DNA from: Aeromicrobium panaciterrae
GTDB taxonomy: Bacteria; Actinomycetota; Actinomycetes; Propionibacteriales; Nocardioidaceae
Direction: 5' to 3'
Length of the DNA stretch: 64,000 bases
Assembly: GCF_031457275.1 (NCBI RefSeq)
Contig: NZ_JAVDWH010000001.1
Span: forward strand, 2,170,001 to 2,234,000
In this document: positions 7,709-16,843 of the stretch, piece by piece
How positions within the stretch are numbered: position 1 is the first letter of the stretch
Layout: every line of letters starts with the position of its first letter
The notes under the pieces: generated by a model
Database searches by the model: none
What the model was told of the DNA's origin: nothing
The model's input: only the letters and a program-made list of their open reading frames with translations
Translations under genes and position numbers: made by a program

Positions 7709-10278
7709 ACGACTACCTCCGCCTCGCGCACTGGAATGCTTGTACCGGCGATCAGTACAGCTCGTTCATCGCCGTTTGCGGGTCGTCGTTGACCACGTTC
7801 CTCGACATATACAAGATCGGGGTCTGGTGTTTCCGGCGCGTTAACGAATGATGCGAACCGCGCTAACTTCTCGTCGTCAGCGAGAGTTGCCGCCCATTCA
7901 TCCTCGTATGCGTCCACGTGAGCCTCCATCGCGGCGTCGAGATCGGCAGCGATTCCGAGGCTGTCCTCGAACACGACGGCACGTACGGCTTCGATGCCAC
8001 CCTCGACCGACTCGAGCCACGGCGCGGTGCGCTGCAGGCGGTCAGCCGTGCGTACGTAGTACATGAGGAAGCGATCGATCGCGCGTACAAGGTCCTCGGT
8101 GCTGAGGTCCTCAGCGAACAGTTGCGCGTGGCGCGGTGTGAACCCGCCGTTGCCGCCGACGTACATGTTCCAACCCTTGTCGGTCGCGATGATGCCGACG
8201 TCCTTGCCGCGGGCCTCAGCGCACTCGCGGGCGCAGCCAGACACGGCGAGCTTGAGCTTGTGCGGCGACCTGAGGCCGCGATAGCGGAGCTCCAGGTCGA
8301 CCGCGAGAGTCGTCGAGTCCTGCACTCCGTAACGGCACCACGACTGCCCGACACAGGACTTCACCGTGCGAAGCGACTTGCCGTACGCGTGACCCGACTC
8401 GAAGCCTGCGTCGACGAGGCGCTTCCAGATCGCGGGCAGCTGCTCGATGCGAGCGCCGAACAAATCGATGCGCTGACCGCCGGTGATCTTCGTGTAGAGC
8501 CCATAGTCAGCGGCCACCTGACCGATCACGATCAGTCCTTCGGGGGTGACTTCACCGCCGGGGATGCGGGGTACGACCGAGTAGGTGCCGTCCTTCTGCA
8601 GGTTGGCCATGACGTGGTCGTTGGTGTCCTGGATCGCCGCGTTCTCGCCGTCGAGGACGTGTCCGTTGCCGAGCGAGGCGAGGATCGATGCCGCGACGGG
8701 GCGGCAGATGTCGCAACCGCGGCCAGTGCCGTGCTTCTCGACGAGCTCGGAGAACGTCGTGATCTCGCTGACCCTGACGACGTCGAACAACTGAGCGCGG
8801 GTGTACGCGAAGTGCTCGCACAACGCGGTGTTGACCTCGAGGCCCTCCTCGGCCATCTGGGTCTCCATGAGCTTCTTGACCAGGGAGACGCACGAGCCGC
8901 AGCTCGTGCCGGCCTTCGTGCACGCCTTCACCGCAGCGATGTCGGTGCACTGGTGGTCAGTCACAGCACCGCGTACGGTTCCGGCCGTCACGTTGTTGCA
9001 GGAGCAGACGTTGGCGTCGTCCGGCAGCGTGCCACCGGTCGGCGGCTCCATACCTTCGGGCAGCAGCCACGCCGTCGGATCGCTGCCGAGCGCGCGGCCC
9101 ACCATGGGTCGGAGATTCGTGTAGGCGCTGGCGTCACCGACGAGCATGCCGCCCAGCAGTGTCTGTGCGTCGTCACTCATGACGAGCTTCTTGTAGATGC
9201 CCGCCAGCGGATCGGCATAGACAACCTCGAGGCTGCCGTTGGTCGCGGCGAAGGCATCGCCGAAGCTGGCGACGTCGACACCGAGCAACTTGAGCTTGGT
9301 CGACAGATCCGCACCCTCGAACGTCGCGTCGCCACCGAGGAGTCGGTCAGCGACGACCTCGGCCATCGAGTAGCCCGGTCCCACGAGACCCCACAGGCGG
9401 CCGGCGATGTGCGCAACCTCGCCGATCGCGAAGATCGATTCGTCGCTGGTGGCGCAGTACTTGTCGGCGATCACTCCCCCGCGTTCGCCCACCTCAAGCC
9501 CTGCCTCGCGGGCGAGCTCGTCGCGCGGTCGTACACCGGTCGCGAAGACCACGACATCGGCCTGGATCTTCTCGCCGTCGGCGAACTGCATGCGTGCGAC
9601 CTTGCCGTCGCGGTCCGCGCGCAGCTTGGAGGTCGCGGTGGACGTACGAACTTCGACACCCATCTGTTCGATGATCCGCTGGAGTGCGCCGCCGCCGGCC
9701 TGATCGACCTGCATCGGCATCAGCCAGTCGGCAAACTCGATGACTGTGGTCTCGGCGCCGAGCGCCGTCAGCGCGCCAGCCGCTTCGAGCCCGAGTAGTC
9801 CGCCACCCACGACGGCTCCCTTGACTTTGCGGCCCAGCGCAGCCTCGCGGTCAGTCACCCAGGCGCGGAGCTCCGCGACGTCATCGACGGTGCGGTAGAC
9901 GAAGCAGCCCGGCAGGTCAGAGCCCTCGACGGGAGGCACCGTGGCGTACGAACCGGTGGCAATCACCAAGCGGTCGTACTCAAAAGTCGTGTTGCGAGCG
10001 TGAATCTGCTTCGCTTCGCGATCGATATGACTGACGATCGATCCGCGGTAGAGGCGTACGCCCGGGCGCTTCCACAGTTCGCCGTCGCCGAGAAGCAGGT
10101 CGTCGGGATCGCTGTTGGAGAAGAAGGACGTCAGTGCGACGCGGTCGTACGGGGGGCGAGTCTCGTCGCCGAAGACTTCGATGTCCCACTCTTGGTCGGC
10201 TCCACGCTCGACCATCGCCTCGACAAGACGATGAGCGACCATGCCGGCGCCAACAACTGCGAGCTTCTTCTTAGTCAT
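7705..10278 (-). CDS. nirB: Assimilatory nitrite reductase large subunit
   Basis: An 857-residue siroheme enzyme that reduces nitrite to ammonium with NAD(P)H. In order: FAD/NAD(P) oxidoreductase domain (VVGAGMVAHR near the start; second Rossmann motif GGGLLGLEAAG), a BFD-like [2Fe-2S] domain (VCSCNNVTAG with SCGSC), a further Cys-rich segment (GRGCDICRP), then the ferredoxin-like and siroheme/[4Fe-4S] domains. The cluster ligands are C-x5-C in SCVGQSWC and C-x3-C in SGCAREC. Length is normal. The gene follows the NasB-like gene after 45 bases and overlaps nirD by four. Confidence 0.96.
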   Translation of the reverse strand: MTKKKLAVVGAGMVAHRLVEAMVERGADQEWDIEVFGDETRPPYDRVALTSFFSNSDPDDLLLGDGELWKRPGVRLYRGSIVSHIDREAKQIHARNTTFEYDRLVIATGSYATVPPVEGSDLPGCFVYRTVDDVAELRAWVTDREAALGRKVKGAVVGGGLLGLEAAGALTALGAETTVIEFADWLMPMQVDQAGGGALQRIIEQMGVEVRTSTATSKLRADRDGKVARMQFADGEKIQADVVVFATGVRPRDELAREAGLEVGERGGVIADKYCATSDESIFAIGEVAHIAGRLWGLVGPGYSMAEVVADRLLGGDATFEGADLSTKLKLLGVDVASFGDAFAATNGSLEVVYADPLAGIYKKLVMSDDAQTLLGGMLVGDASAYTNLRPMVGRALGSDPTAWLLPEGMEPPTGGTLPDDANVCSCNNVTAGTVRGAVTDHQCTDIAAVKACTKAGTSCGSCVSLVKKLMETQMAEEGLEVNTALCEHFAYTRAQLFDVVRVSEITTFSELVEKHGTGRGCDICRPVAASILASLGNGHVLDGENAAIQDTNDHVMANLQKDGTYSVVPRIPGGEVTPEGLIVIGQVAADYGLYTKITGGQRIDLFGARIEQLPAIWKRLVDAGFESGHAYGKSLRTVKSCVGQSWCRYGVQDSTTLAVDLELRYRGLRSPHKLKLAVSGCARECAEARGKDVGIIATDKGWNMYVGGNGGFTPRHAQLFAEDLSTEDLVRAIDRFLMYYVRTADRLQRTAPWLESVEGGIEAVRAVVFEDSLGIAADLDAAMEAHVDAYEDEWAATLADDEKLARFASFVNAPETPDPDLVYVEERGQRRPANGDERAVLIAGTSIPVREAEVVV

Positions 10279-10323
10279 GATTCGACGGTAGGAAACGCAG
10301 ATTTCAGGGCGTGCGTGTCCGTG

Positions 10324-11796
10324 TTACCTCGACGGAACGGTTGCCTCACGTGCCTCGTCCGACGCCTGTGAGATCTCCGGCGGATCGGTCTCCTGCAGCC
10401 AGTCAACGATGCCGCAGACGAGCTTCTTGCACCCGCCACAACCCGTGGTCGCGAGCGTCGCGCTGGCAAGCGCTTCGACCGTCGTGGAGCCGCAATCCCA
10501 AGCGTGCACAAGGTCACCTTTGGTCACGCCGTTGCATCGGCACACCGTGGTAGCTGCCGGCATCGTCGTCGGCGATGCGCTCTCGACGACTCCCATCGAA
10601 CCGGTGCCCATCAGCAGGAGCATCGGGTCGGCCGGGAGCATGCCCGGACGGTCGAACTGGGTCGAGAGGTGCGCGGCAAGATCAGGCGCTCCGACGCAGG
10701 TCACTCCGACGAGCGTGTCGCCACGGGCGACGAGCTCAACATGGCGACGTTCGCGGGGGTCGGACAGCGTCACGACACGGTCGCGCTCGGACGCCGTCGA
10801 GGCGCGGATGCCCATCGTCACGACGCTCATACCGACCGCCTTCAGTCGCATGGCCGATCCGGAGATGGGTGGGAGTTCTAGTTCGGTGTCGTGCGCGATG
10901 CTGCGAGCCAGGGCTCGGGCCTGAGCCCAGCCCGGCGCGACCAGACCGCTGACTCCACTGGGAGTTTCGGCGCAGTCACCGATGGCTGAGATTCGCGGAT
11001 CCAGAGTTGTCCGCAGATCCTCGCCAACGACGATGCCCATGTTGGTCTCAAGTCCGGCAGCACCGGCGAGACCTGTCTCGGGGGCCGTGCCGGCAGCCAG
11101 CACGACGAGTCCCGCGGGATACGACGTTCCGTCTTCGAGGCGGACTGCCGTGACTCGGCCATCGGAAACTGCGACGGATGCGATCTGGGCGTTACCGACG
11201 AAGTCGATGCCCAAATCCTTGGCGGTGCTCTCGGCGATCTGAGCGACTACCGGGTCGAGATCGCGATCGAGCATCGTCGGCATGATCGACATGACCGTGA
11301 CGCTGACACCGCGATGCTGCAGGCCACAGGCGAGCTCGATGCCCAGCGGACCACCGCCGATCACGACCGCACGATCGACGTTGAGCGCTGCGGCCGAGAT
11401 GTCGCGTGCGTCGTCAAGGCTGCGGAGAACGTGGGCACCGCGAGGCAAGCCGTCGCGAAGACCCGGGATCGGGATGACTCGCCCGCGGGCACCGGTGGCC
11501 AGCACGAGGTGGTCGTACTCGAACTCGCCCTGCGCCGTGACGACACAGCGGCGCTCCCGGTCGATCTCGAGTGCGGCGGCACCCGGGCGTACGCGCACGC
11601 GGCCTTCATCCGGAGTCGGCAGGGCCAATCCAGCCAAGTCCACACGACCCGCGACGAGCTCAGTCAGCAGCACACGGTTATAGGGCTCGTACGACTCCTC
11701 GCCGAGCAGGTCGACGTCGACGTCGGGCGCAATGCGTCCCAGCTCATCGACGAAACGGTTGCCCACCATGCCGGCACCAATGACTACAACCTTCAT
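10324..11796 (-). CDS. NirB-like FAD/NAD(P) oxidoreductase with BFD [2Fe-2S] domain (NasB type)
   Basis: A 490-residue flavoprotein paralogous to the N-terminal half of NirB: FAD motif VVIGAGMVGNRF, second nucleotide motif VIGGGPLGIELA, and a C-terminal BFD-like cluster domain (VCRCNGVTKG, then TGCGGCKKL). It lacks siroheme domains. Together with its place directly after nasA, this suggests it is the electron-transfer subunit feeding nitrate reductase, like Bacillus NasB. The ATG at 11796 overlaps the nasA stop (ATGA), so a longer reading starting at 11829 is rejected. Confidence 0.85.
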   Translation of the reverse strand: MKVVVIGAGMVGNRFVDELGRIAPDVDVDLLGEESYEPYNRVLLTELVAGRVDLAGLALPTPDEGRVRVRPGAAALEIDRERRCVVTAQGEFEYDHLVLATGARGRVIPIPGLRDGLPRGAHVLRSLDDARDISAAALNVDRAVVIGGGPLGIELACGLQHRGVSVTVMSIMPTMLDRDLDPVVAQIAESTAKDLGIDFVGNAQIASVAVSDGRVTAVRLEDGTSYPAGLVVLAAGTAPETGLAGAAGLETNMGIVVGEDLRTTLDPRISAIGDCAETPSGVSGLVAPGWAQARALARSIAHDTELELPPISGSAMRLKAVGMSVVTMGIRASTASERDRVVTLSDPRERRHVELVARGDTLVGVTCVGAPDLAAHLSTQFDRPGMLPADPMLLLMGTGSMGVVESASPTTMPAATTVCRCNGVTKGDLVHAWDCGSTTVEALASATLATTGCGGCKKLVCGIVDWLQETDPPEISQASDEAREATVPSR

Positions 11797-13877
11797 GCCG
11801 TCGCCTCCCTGCTGATCTGTACGGCGCACACCTTGAATTCCGGCATTCCGGACACTGGATCTGTCGCGGAGCTCGTCACGGCGTTGACCATCCCCTCGTC
11901 TGCGAAATGGAACGGGACGAACACTGTGTCCGGGCGGATGTCGGGGCTGATGCGCGCCTGAGCGACCATCGAGCCGCGCCTGGACGTGATACTGATGTTG
12001 TCGATGCCTTCGACGCCGATCCGCTGCGCGAGTACGGGATGGATCTCCACGTACGCGCGCGGCATCGAGTCGTTGAGCTTCGCGACGCGACGGGTCTGGG
12101 CTCCGGATTGGTAGTGCTGAAGCACCCGCCCAGTCACGAGCCAGACGGGTGCATCAGCGCGCAGGACGTCGTCGGGTCCGACAGCCCGAACGGCGATCAT
12201 CTTTGCTTTTCCAGTCGGAGTGGGGAACGACTCAGCGAACAGTCGCGGCGTGCCGGGGTGGTCCTCGGACGGGCACGGCCAATAGAGCGCTTCACCTGCG
12301 TCGAGGCGGTCGTACGAGATGCCTGCATAGTCAGCACGCCCGCCTGCACTGGCGAGACGAAGCTCGTCGTACACCTCACGCGGTTCGGTGGGCCAGGTGC
12401 TTGGCGCGTCGAGACGTGCCGCGAGCTCGGAGAAGATCTCGAGCTCCGAGCGAACGCCGTCGGGCGCTTCGACTGCCTTTCGGCGTCGGAGCACACGGCC
12501 TTCGAGGCCCGTCATCGTTCCCTCCTCCTCGGCCCACTGCGTGACCGGGAGGATGTAGTCGGCGAGCATGGCGGTTTCGGACGGGATGAAGTCACAGACG
12601 ACAACCAGATCGAGTGACTCGACGCGGCGACGTATGGTGCCGGCATCCGGCGCACTGACCAGGACGTTGCTGCCGTGCACGAACAGTGCACGCGGGCCGT
12701 CGGGTTGACCCAAGCTCATCAGCAGTTGGACTGCCGGCACACCGGCGCCAGGGATCGCGTCGGGATCGACGCCCCATACGGCGGCGACATGTTCGCGGGC
12801 TGCCGGGTCAACGATCATCCGGTAGCCGGGAAGCTGGTCGGACTTCTGGCCGTGCTCGCGGCCACCTTGGCCGTTGCCCTGACCCGTGATCGCGCCGTAA
12901 CCACCGCGCTCGGCTCCGACGAGTCCGAGCGTCAGCGCAAGATTGATGACAGCGGTCACCGTGTCAGTGCCGTCGACGTGTTGTTCGGAGCCGCGGCCGG
13001 TCAACAGGAAGGCGCCCTTGCCTCCGCGATGAGGGCTGGCGTCCGCCAGGATACGAGCGATACGACGCAGCTGCGTCTCGGAGACGCCCGTCGTCGCGGC
13101 GACCCGCTCGGGCCACCACTCCGCGACACTGCGACGTACGGCATCGACACCATCGACCCGTGCCGCGAGGTAGTCGCTGTCGAACAGTGACTCGGCGAAC
13201 ACAATGTGCAGGAGTCCGAGGATGAACACGAGGTCGGTGCCGGGAACGAGCTGAACGTGCTCTCCCCCGCCTTCCTCGGTGAGCTTGGCAGTCGCACTGA
13301 CACGCGGATCCACGACGATCAACCCGCCGCGCTCGCGTACGCCGCCGAGGTGCTGGACCGCTGGCGGCATGGTGTCTGCCAGGTTGCTGCCGAACAGTAC
13401 GACCACGTCCGCGTCGTTGAGATCCGTCAGCGGGAACGGCAACCCACGGTCAATACCGAGCGTGCGATTCGCGGCGGCCGCAGCGGACGACATACAGAAG
13501 CGACCGTTGTAGTCGATCAACCTCGTGCGAAGTGCGAGCCGGGCGAACTTGCCCAACTGATAGGCCTTCTCGTTGGTCAGGCCTCCCCCGCCGAACACAG
13601 CAACACCGTCCGGCCCGTGCTCTGCCTGGATCGCCTGCACGCGAGCGGCGATGTCATCGAGCGCCTCGTCCCATCCGACAGGCTCAAACCCTGTCGGAGT
13701 ACGGCGAAGCGGCGTGGTGATGCGATCCTGCGCCCGAAGAAGTTCCGCACTGGTCCAGCCCTTTTGGCACATTCCGCCGACATTGGTCGGGAACGCCCGC
13801 GGCTCGGCGGCGATGGGATCGCCGCCGAGCTTCTGGGCGCATTGGAGTGCGCAGTAGGGACAGTGCGTGTCGGTCAT
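11793..13877 (-). CDS. nasA: Assimilatory nitrate reductase catalytic subunit
   Basis: A 694-residue molybdopterin guanine dinucleotide enzyme reducing nitrate to nitrite in the cytoplasm. The N-terminal [4Fe-4S] motif is CPYCALQC followed by GGMCQKGW; molybdopterin-binding segments include LFGSNLADTMPP and LFVHGSNVLVSAPDAG. There is no C-terminal [2Fe-2S] domain as found in some enterobacterial NasA, which fits use of a separate flavoprotein encoded next. ATG at 13877 gives the usual MTDTHCPYC start; a GTG at 13892 overlapping narK is the alternative. Confidence 0.93.
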   Translation of the reverse strand: MTDTHCPYCALQCAQKLGGDPIAAEPRAFPTNVGGMCQKGWTSAELLRAQDRITTPLRRTPTGFEPVGWDEALDDIAARVQAIQAEHGPDGVAVFGGGGLTNEKAYQLGKFARLALRTRLIDYNGRFCMSSAAAAANRTLGIDRGLPFPLTDLNDADVVVLFGSNLADTMPPAVQHLGGVRERGGLIVVDPRVSATAKLTEEGGGEHVQLVPGTDLVFILGLLHIVFAESLFDSDYLAARVDGVDAVRRSVAEWWPERVAATTGVSETQLRRIARILADASPHRGGKGAFLLTGRGSEQHVDGTDTVTAVINLALTLGLVGAERGGYGAITGQGNGQGGREHGQKSDQLPGYRMIVDPAAREHVAAVWGVDPDAIPGAGVPAVQLLMSLGQPDGPRALFVHGSNVLVSAPDAGTIRRRVESLDLVVVCDFIPSETAMLADYILPVTQWAEEEGTMTGLEGRVLRRRKAVEAPDGVRSELEIFSELAARLDAPSTWPTEPREVYDELRLASAGGRADYAGISYDRLDAGEALYWPCPSEDHPGTPRLFAESFPTPTGKAKMIAVRAVGPDDVLRADAPVWLVTGRVLQHYQSGAQTRRVAKLNDSMPRAYVEIHPVLAQRIGVEGIDNISITSRRGSMVAQARISPDIRPDTVFVPFHFADEGMVNAVTSSATDPVSGMPEFKVCAVQISREATA

Positions 13878-13884
13878 GTGGTTC

Positions 13885-15408
13885 TCAAACACCAGCCTTT
13901 GCCATCGTGGCCGACTTGCGTACGTAGAAGAACCACGTCACGGCGAGGCAGATGACATAGAACGCGGTGAAGATTCCGAACGCGGTCTTGACGGCCTCGA
14001 CAGGGTTGTCGACCCACGGCGAACCGAAGGTGATCGGGATCAGGAACCCGCCCAGAGCACCGATCGCTCCGGCGATGCCGATCACTGCCGACGATTCCTT
14101 GGTGGCCTTGGTGCCCTTGGCCAGGTTCTTCCAGATCAGCGGGATCATCCGGTACGTCGAGCCGTTGCCGATACCGGTGGCGGCGAAGACGAACAGGAAT
14201 GCGATCAGGAAGAACGGGAAGATGTCGGAGTTGTGGTTGACGGCCGAGACGATCTCCGGGCTGAAGCCGGGGAACGCCGACGGATCCTTGGCCCACAGAG
14301 CGAGCTTCTCCGGCGGTGCGACAGGAACGGGCTTCAGCAGCGTCAGCGTGTAGAGCACCGTCAGCGTGCCGACGATCATCGCGATGAACGTCCAGAAGGT
14401 GACGCGCGCTCCGCCGAACTTGTCGGCCAGCTTGCCGCCGATGGGACGGGCGATGGAGCCGACGAGAGCGCCGAGGAACGCGTAGTACGCGAAGTTGATA
14501 CCGATGGACTCAGTGGGGATCGGTGAGCGGAAGAAGTTGATCTTGATCAGCAGCGGCATGGCGGCCGAGTAGCCGATGAACGATCCGAACGTACCGATGT
14601 AGAGGAACGACATGATCCACGTGTGCTTGTACTTCACGACGGCCATCTGCTCGCGCGGCTTGGAGTACGCGGACGTCAGGTTGTTCATGAAGAGGTACGC
14701 GCAGACTGCGGCAATGACAGCGAGAGCTGCGTACAGGTAGCCAGCGCGCTGGAGGACCAGACCGCTCTGGCTCGCCTTGACGAGACCGAAGGCTCCGGCG
14801 CCACCGACGATGATCGGCAGGAAGAACTGGATGATCGCCACACCGAGGTTGCCGCCGGCTGCGTTCAGGCCGAGAGCCGAACCCTTCTTGCGTGCGGGGT
14901 AGAAGAAGTTGATGTTGGCCATCGAGGAGGCAAAGTTGCCGCCACCCAGGCCGGCCGTTGCCGCGATCGCGACGAACACGCCGTACGGAGTGTCAGGGCG
15001 CTGCACGAAGTAGGCGAACAGCAGCGTCGGGATCAGCAGCAGCAGAGCGCTGACAATCGTCCAGTTGCGGCCACCGAATTTCGGTACGGCAAATGTGTAG
15101 GGCAGTCGGATGAGCGCACCGACCAGGTTGGGCACGGCGACAAGGAAGAACAGCTGCTGCGGGGTGAAGTTGAACCCGACCTTGACCAGCATGACCGAGC
15201 TGACGCTCCACAGCAGCCACACCGAGAAGCCGAGGTGTTCGCTGAAGATGGACCAGATCAGGTTGCGGCGTGCGATCGGCTTGCCGGTGGACTCCCAGAA
15301 CGCTTCGTCCTCGGGATCCCAATCGTCGATCCAGCGACCGGTGCGATGAGTGGCAGAGGGTTGTGGGGCCGACGAGTTGTCGGGAGGACTAGTGATGACG
15401 CTTGTCAT
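13885..15408 (-). CDS. narK: Nitrate/nitrite transporter, MFS NarK type
   Basis: A 507-residue major facilitator protein with about 12 membrane segments for nitrate uptake (or nitrate/nitrite exchange). The nitrate-signature-like segment GLGGGNFASSMANINFFYP and the second one LNAAGGNLGVA are the diagnostic parts. The ATG at 15408 is chosen because GGAG lies seven bases upstream and because longer in-frame reading would run into moeA. A roughly 60-residue soluble N-terminus rich in Ser/Pro and acidic residues (DDWDPEDEAFWESTG) precedes the first helix, as in other actinobacterial NarK proteins. First gene of the nitrate operon; upstream dyads are listed separately. Confidence 0.93.
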   Translation of the reverse strand: MTSVITSPPDNSSAPQPSATHRTGRWIDDWDPEDEAFWESTGKPIARRNLIWSIFSEHLGFSVWLLWSVSSVMLVKVGFNFTPQQLFFLVAVPNLVGALIRLPYTFAVPKFGGRNWTIVSALLLLIPTLLFAYFVQRPDTPYGVFVAIAATAGLGGGNFASSMANINFFYPARKKGSALGLNAAGGNLGVAIIQFFLPIIVGGAGAFGLVKASQSGLVLQRAGYLYAALAVIAAVCAYLFMNNLTSAYSKPREQMAVVKYKHTWIMSFLYIGTFGSFIGYSAAMPLLIKINFFRSPIPTESIGINFAYYAFLGALVGSIARPIGGKLADKFGGARVTFWTFIAMIVGTLTVLYTLTLLKPVPVAPPEKLALWAKDPSAFPGFSPEIVSAVNHNSDIFPFFLIAFLFVFAATGIGNGSTYRMIPLIWKNLAKGTKATKESSAVIGIAGAIGALGGFLIPITFGSPWVDNPVEAVKTAFGIFTAFYVICLAVTWFFYVRKSATMAKAGV

Positions 15409-15427
15409 AGGACGCTCCGAGGTCGGC

Positions 15428-15448
15428 GATTCCGCACGGTGCGGTATC
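15428..15448. promoter_or_regulatory. Imperfect palindrome upstream of narK
   Basis: CCGCAC (15432-15437), one base, GTGCGG (15439-15444), extended outward by GAT/ATC with one T:T mismatch, gives a 21-base near-perfect palindrome 19 bases upstream of the narK ATG. Position fits an operator or a leader hairpin controlling the nitrate operon. A shorter dyad, ACTCC-N5-GGAGT, lies at 15493-15507. The binding protein is unknown; the NnaR-like regulator is a candidate. Confidence 0.45.
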
Positions 15449-15556
15449 TCGTGACCCTGAACGTATGGACCTCGTGTTTCGGTCGAAGGTGAACTCCGAT
15501 CAGGAGTGGGTAACACTCTCTGCACGGTCGCAACATGCCCGTTGTGAGATCGGCAC

Positions 15557-16741
15557 TCATGCGTGCCTCCACACCGCGGGGAGCGTCTCGATCGACGTAC
15601 CGGCAGTCGCTGCACCTGGCCGTACGACCAGTAGTCCGTCAGACGACGCGAGTCCGCGGAGCATCGACGAGCCCGTCCACGATGTCGGCACGACTCCCGC
15701 ATCGGACCTGATGAACGGCACAATCCGGGTCCCGCCGTCGAATCGGTCCAAGTCGGTACCGAGCAGTTCACGGGTGTTTGGGCGTTCTGTTTCGAGGGTC
15801 ATCGCACGGAGGGCCGGCTCAACCACGGCCAGGAATCCGACGACGGCTGCGAGCGGGTTTCCGGGCAGTCCGGCAACCAGTCGGCCGTCGGGAAGGATCG
15901 CCAGAACAGTTGGTCCTCCGGGTCGCACGGCGACTCGGTCGACGATGATTTCGGCCCGCACCCGGCGCAGCGCCTCGTGCAAATGGTCTGCCTCGCCGAC
16001 GGCGGTTCCGCCGGTCGTGATGACGATGTCCGCGGTCGAGGCAAGCAGTTGCGCGGCAAGCGCCTCGACATCGTCGGGCACGGCGAGAACGTTCTCGACT
16101 GAGCCGCCCGCACCTCGCACCATGCCGGTGAGGGCTGGGCTGACTGAGTCGCGTACGCGCCCTGGCACTGGTCGGCCGCTCAGATCGACTTCGTCGCCGG
16201 TAACCAGTAGATCGATCGTCGGGACGATCGCCACTTCAAGCTCGTCGTGTCCTGTGCTGGCGGCCAGAGCGATCGACATCGAGTCGAGTCTCGCGCCGGC
16301 ATGGACCATCACGTCTCCGCGATGTGCTTCGTCGCCGCGCGGACGTACATCTTTGAGGCTGAGTGCAACGCCAGTCGGTGGAGCCCACTGCAGTTGTCCG
16401 TCGATGATGTCGCCATGCTCGCGTCGTATGATCGCGGTCGCTCCAGCCGGGACGACTCCCCCGGTGCCGATTCCGATGGCTTCCTGCGCTCCAAGCGGTC
16501 CATCCGGCGTCGTGCCGTTGACCAGCCGTCCGCGGACCTGCCACGGGCCTTCACCGGACACTGCCCACCCGTCCATTGCCGAAACATCAGCGGCGGGCAG
16601 GTCGATCAGGGATCGTACGTCGCTTGCGAGGACCCGACCGTGCGCATCGGCAAGATCGCACATTTCGCTGGCGAGAGGCTTGGCACGGCTCGTCGAGACG
16701 CGACGAACCGCATCCCAATCACCACGTACGAGTGCTGCCAT
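15557..16741 (-). CDS. moeA: Molybdopterin molybdenumtransferase
   Basis: A 394-residue MoeA that inserts molybdenum into adenylated molybdopterin, the cofactor needed by NasA. Domains in order: MoeA N-terminal (SLIDLPAADVSAMDGWAV is the typical substrate-binding segment), the MoCF domain (VIVTTGGTAVGEADHL-like segment, here ITTGGTAVGEADHLHEAL), and the C-terminal beta-barrel. It is upstream of narK on the same strand, 148 bases away, so it may be co-regulated with the nitrate genes but has a separate spacer. Other molybdenum cofactor genes are not in the window. Confidence 0.93.
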   Translation of the reverse strand: MAALVRGDWDAVRRVSTSRAKPLASEMCDLADAHGRVLASDVRSLIDLPAADVSAMDGWAVSGEGPWQVRGRLVNGTTPDGPLGAQEAIGIGTGGVVPAGATAIIRREHGDIIDGQLQWAPPTGVALSLKDVRPRGDEAHRGDVMVHAGARLDSMSIALAASTGHDELEVAIVPTIDLLVTGDEVDLSGRPVPGRVRDSVSPALTGMVRGAGGSVENVLAVPDDVEALAAQLLASTADIVITTGGTAVGEADHLHEALRRVRAEIIVDRVAVRPGGPTVLAILPDGRLVAGLPGNPLAAVVGFLAVVEPALRAMTLETERPNTRELLGTDLDRFDGGTRIVPFIRSDAGVVPTSWTGSSMLRGLASSDGLLVVRPGAATAGTSIETLPAVWRHA

Positions 16742-16807
16742 GGCTTGAGGCTATGAACACGAGGTTTCCGCGACCACGAGGTCGCGTGATCGCGGCGTAA
16801 CAGTGTT

Positions 16808-16835
16808 CTCACAGTCGGACTAGTCCGACTGTGAG
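16808..16835. terminator. 28-base perfect palindrome between rnj and moeA
   Basis: The half-site CTCACAGTCGGACT (16808-16821) is followed directly by its exact reverse complement (16822-16835), centred on ACTAGT. It starts eight bases after the rnj stop on the minus strand and 66 bases before the moeA start. As RNA it would form a 12- to 13-base-pair hairpin, so a rho-independent-like terminator without a T run is the simplest reading. A dimeric-repressor operator for moeA is the alternative. Confidence 0.65.
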
Positions 16836-16843
16836 GTTGCGAA

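Noticed and set aside
7918-9798. 626-codon open frame opposite nirB
   Set aside because: Antisense frame in high-GC DNA; composition is biased and nirB motifs are complete on the other strand.
10324-11829. Longer start (11829) for the NasB-like flavoprotein
   Set aside because: The extra 11 residues overlap nasA, and ATG at 11796 gives the classic ATGA junction and the family start MKVVVIGAG.
15449-15540. GlnR box upstream of narK
   Set aside because: Single GTGAC, GTAAC and GTTTC words occur, but none pair with the required six-base spacing.
15409-15771. N-terminal extension of narK into moeA
   Set aside because: The extension is Arg/Ser-rich and unlike the family; ATG at 15408 has a ribosome site and normal length.
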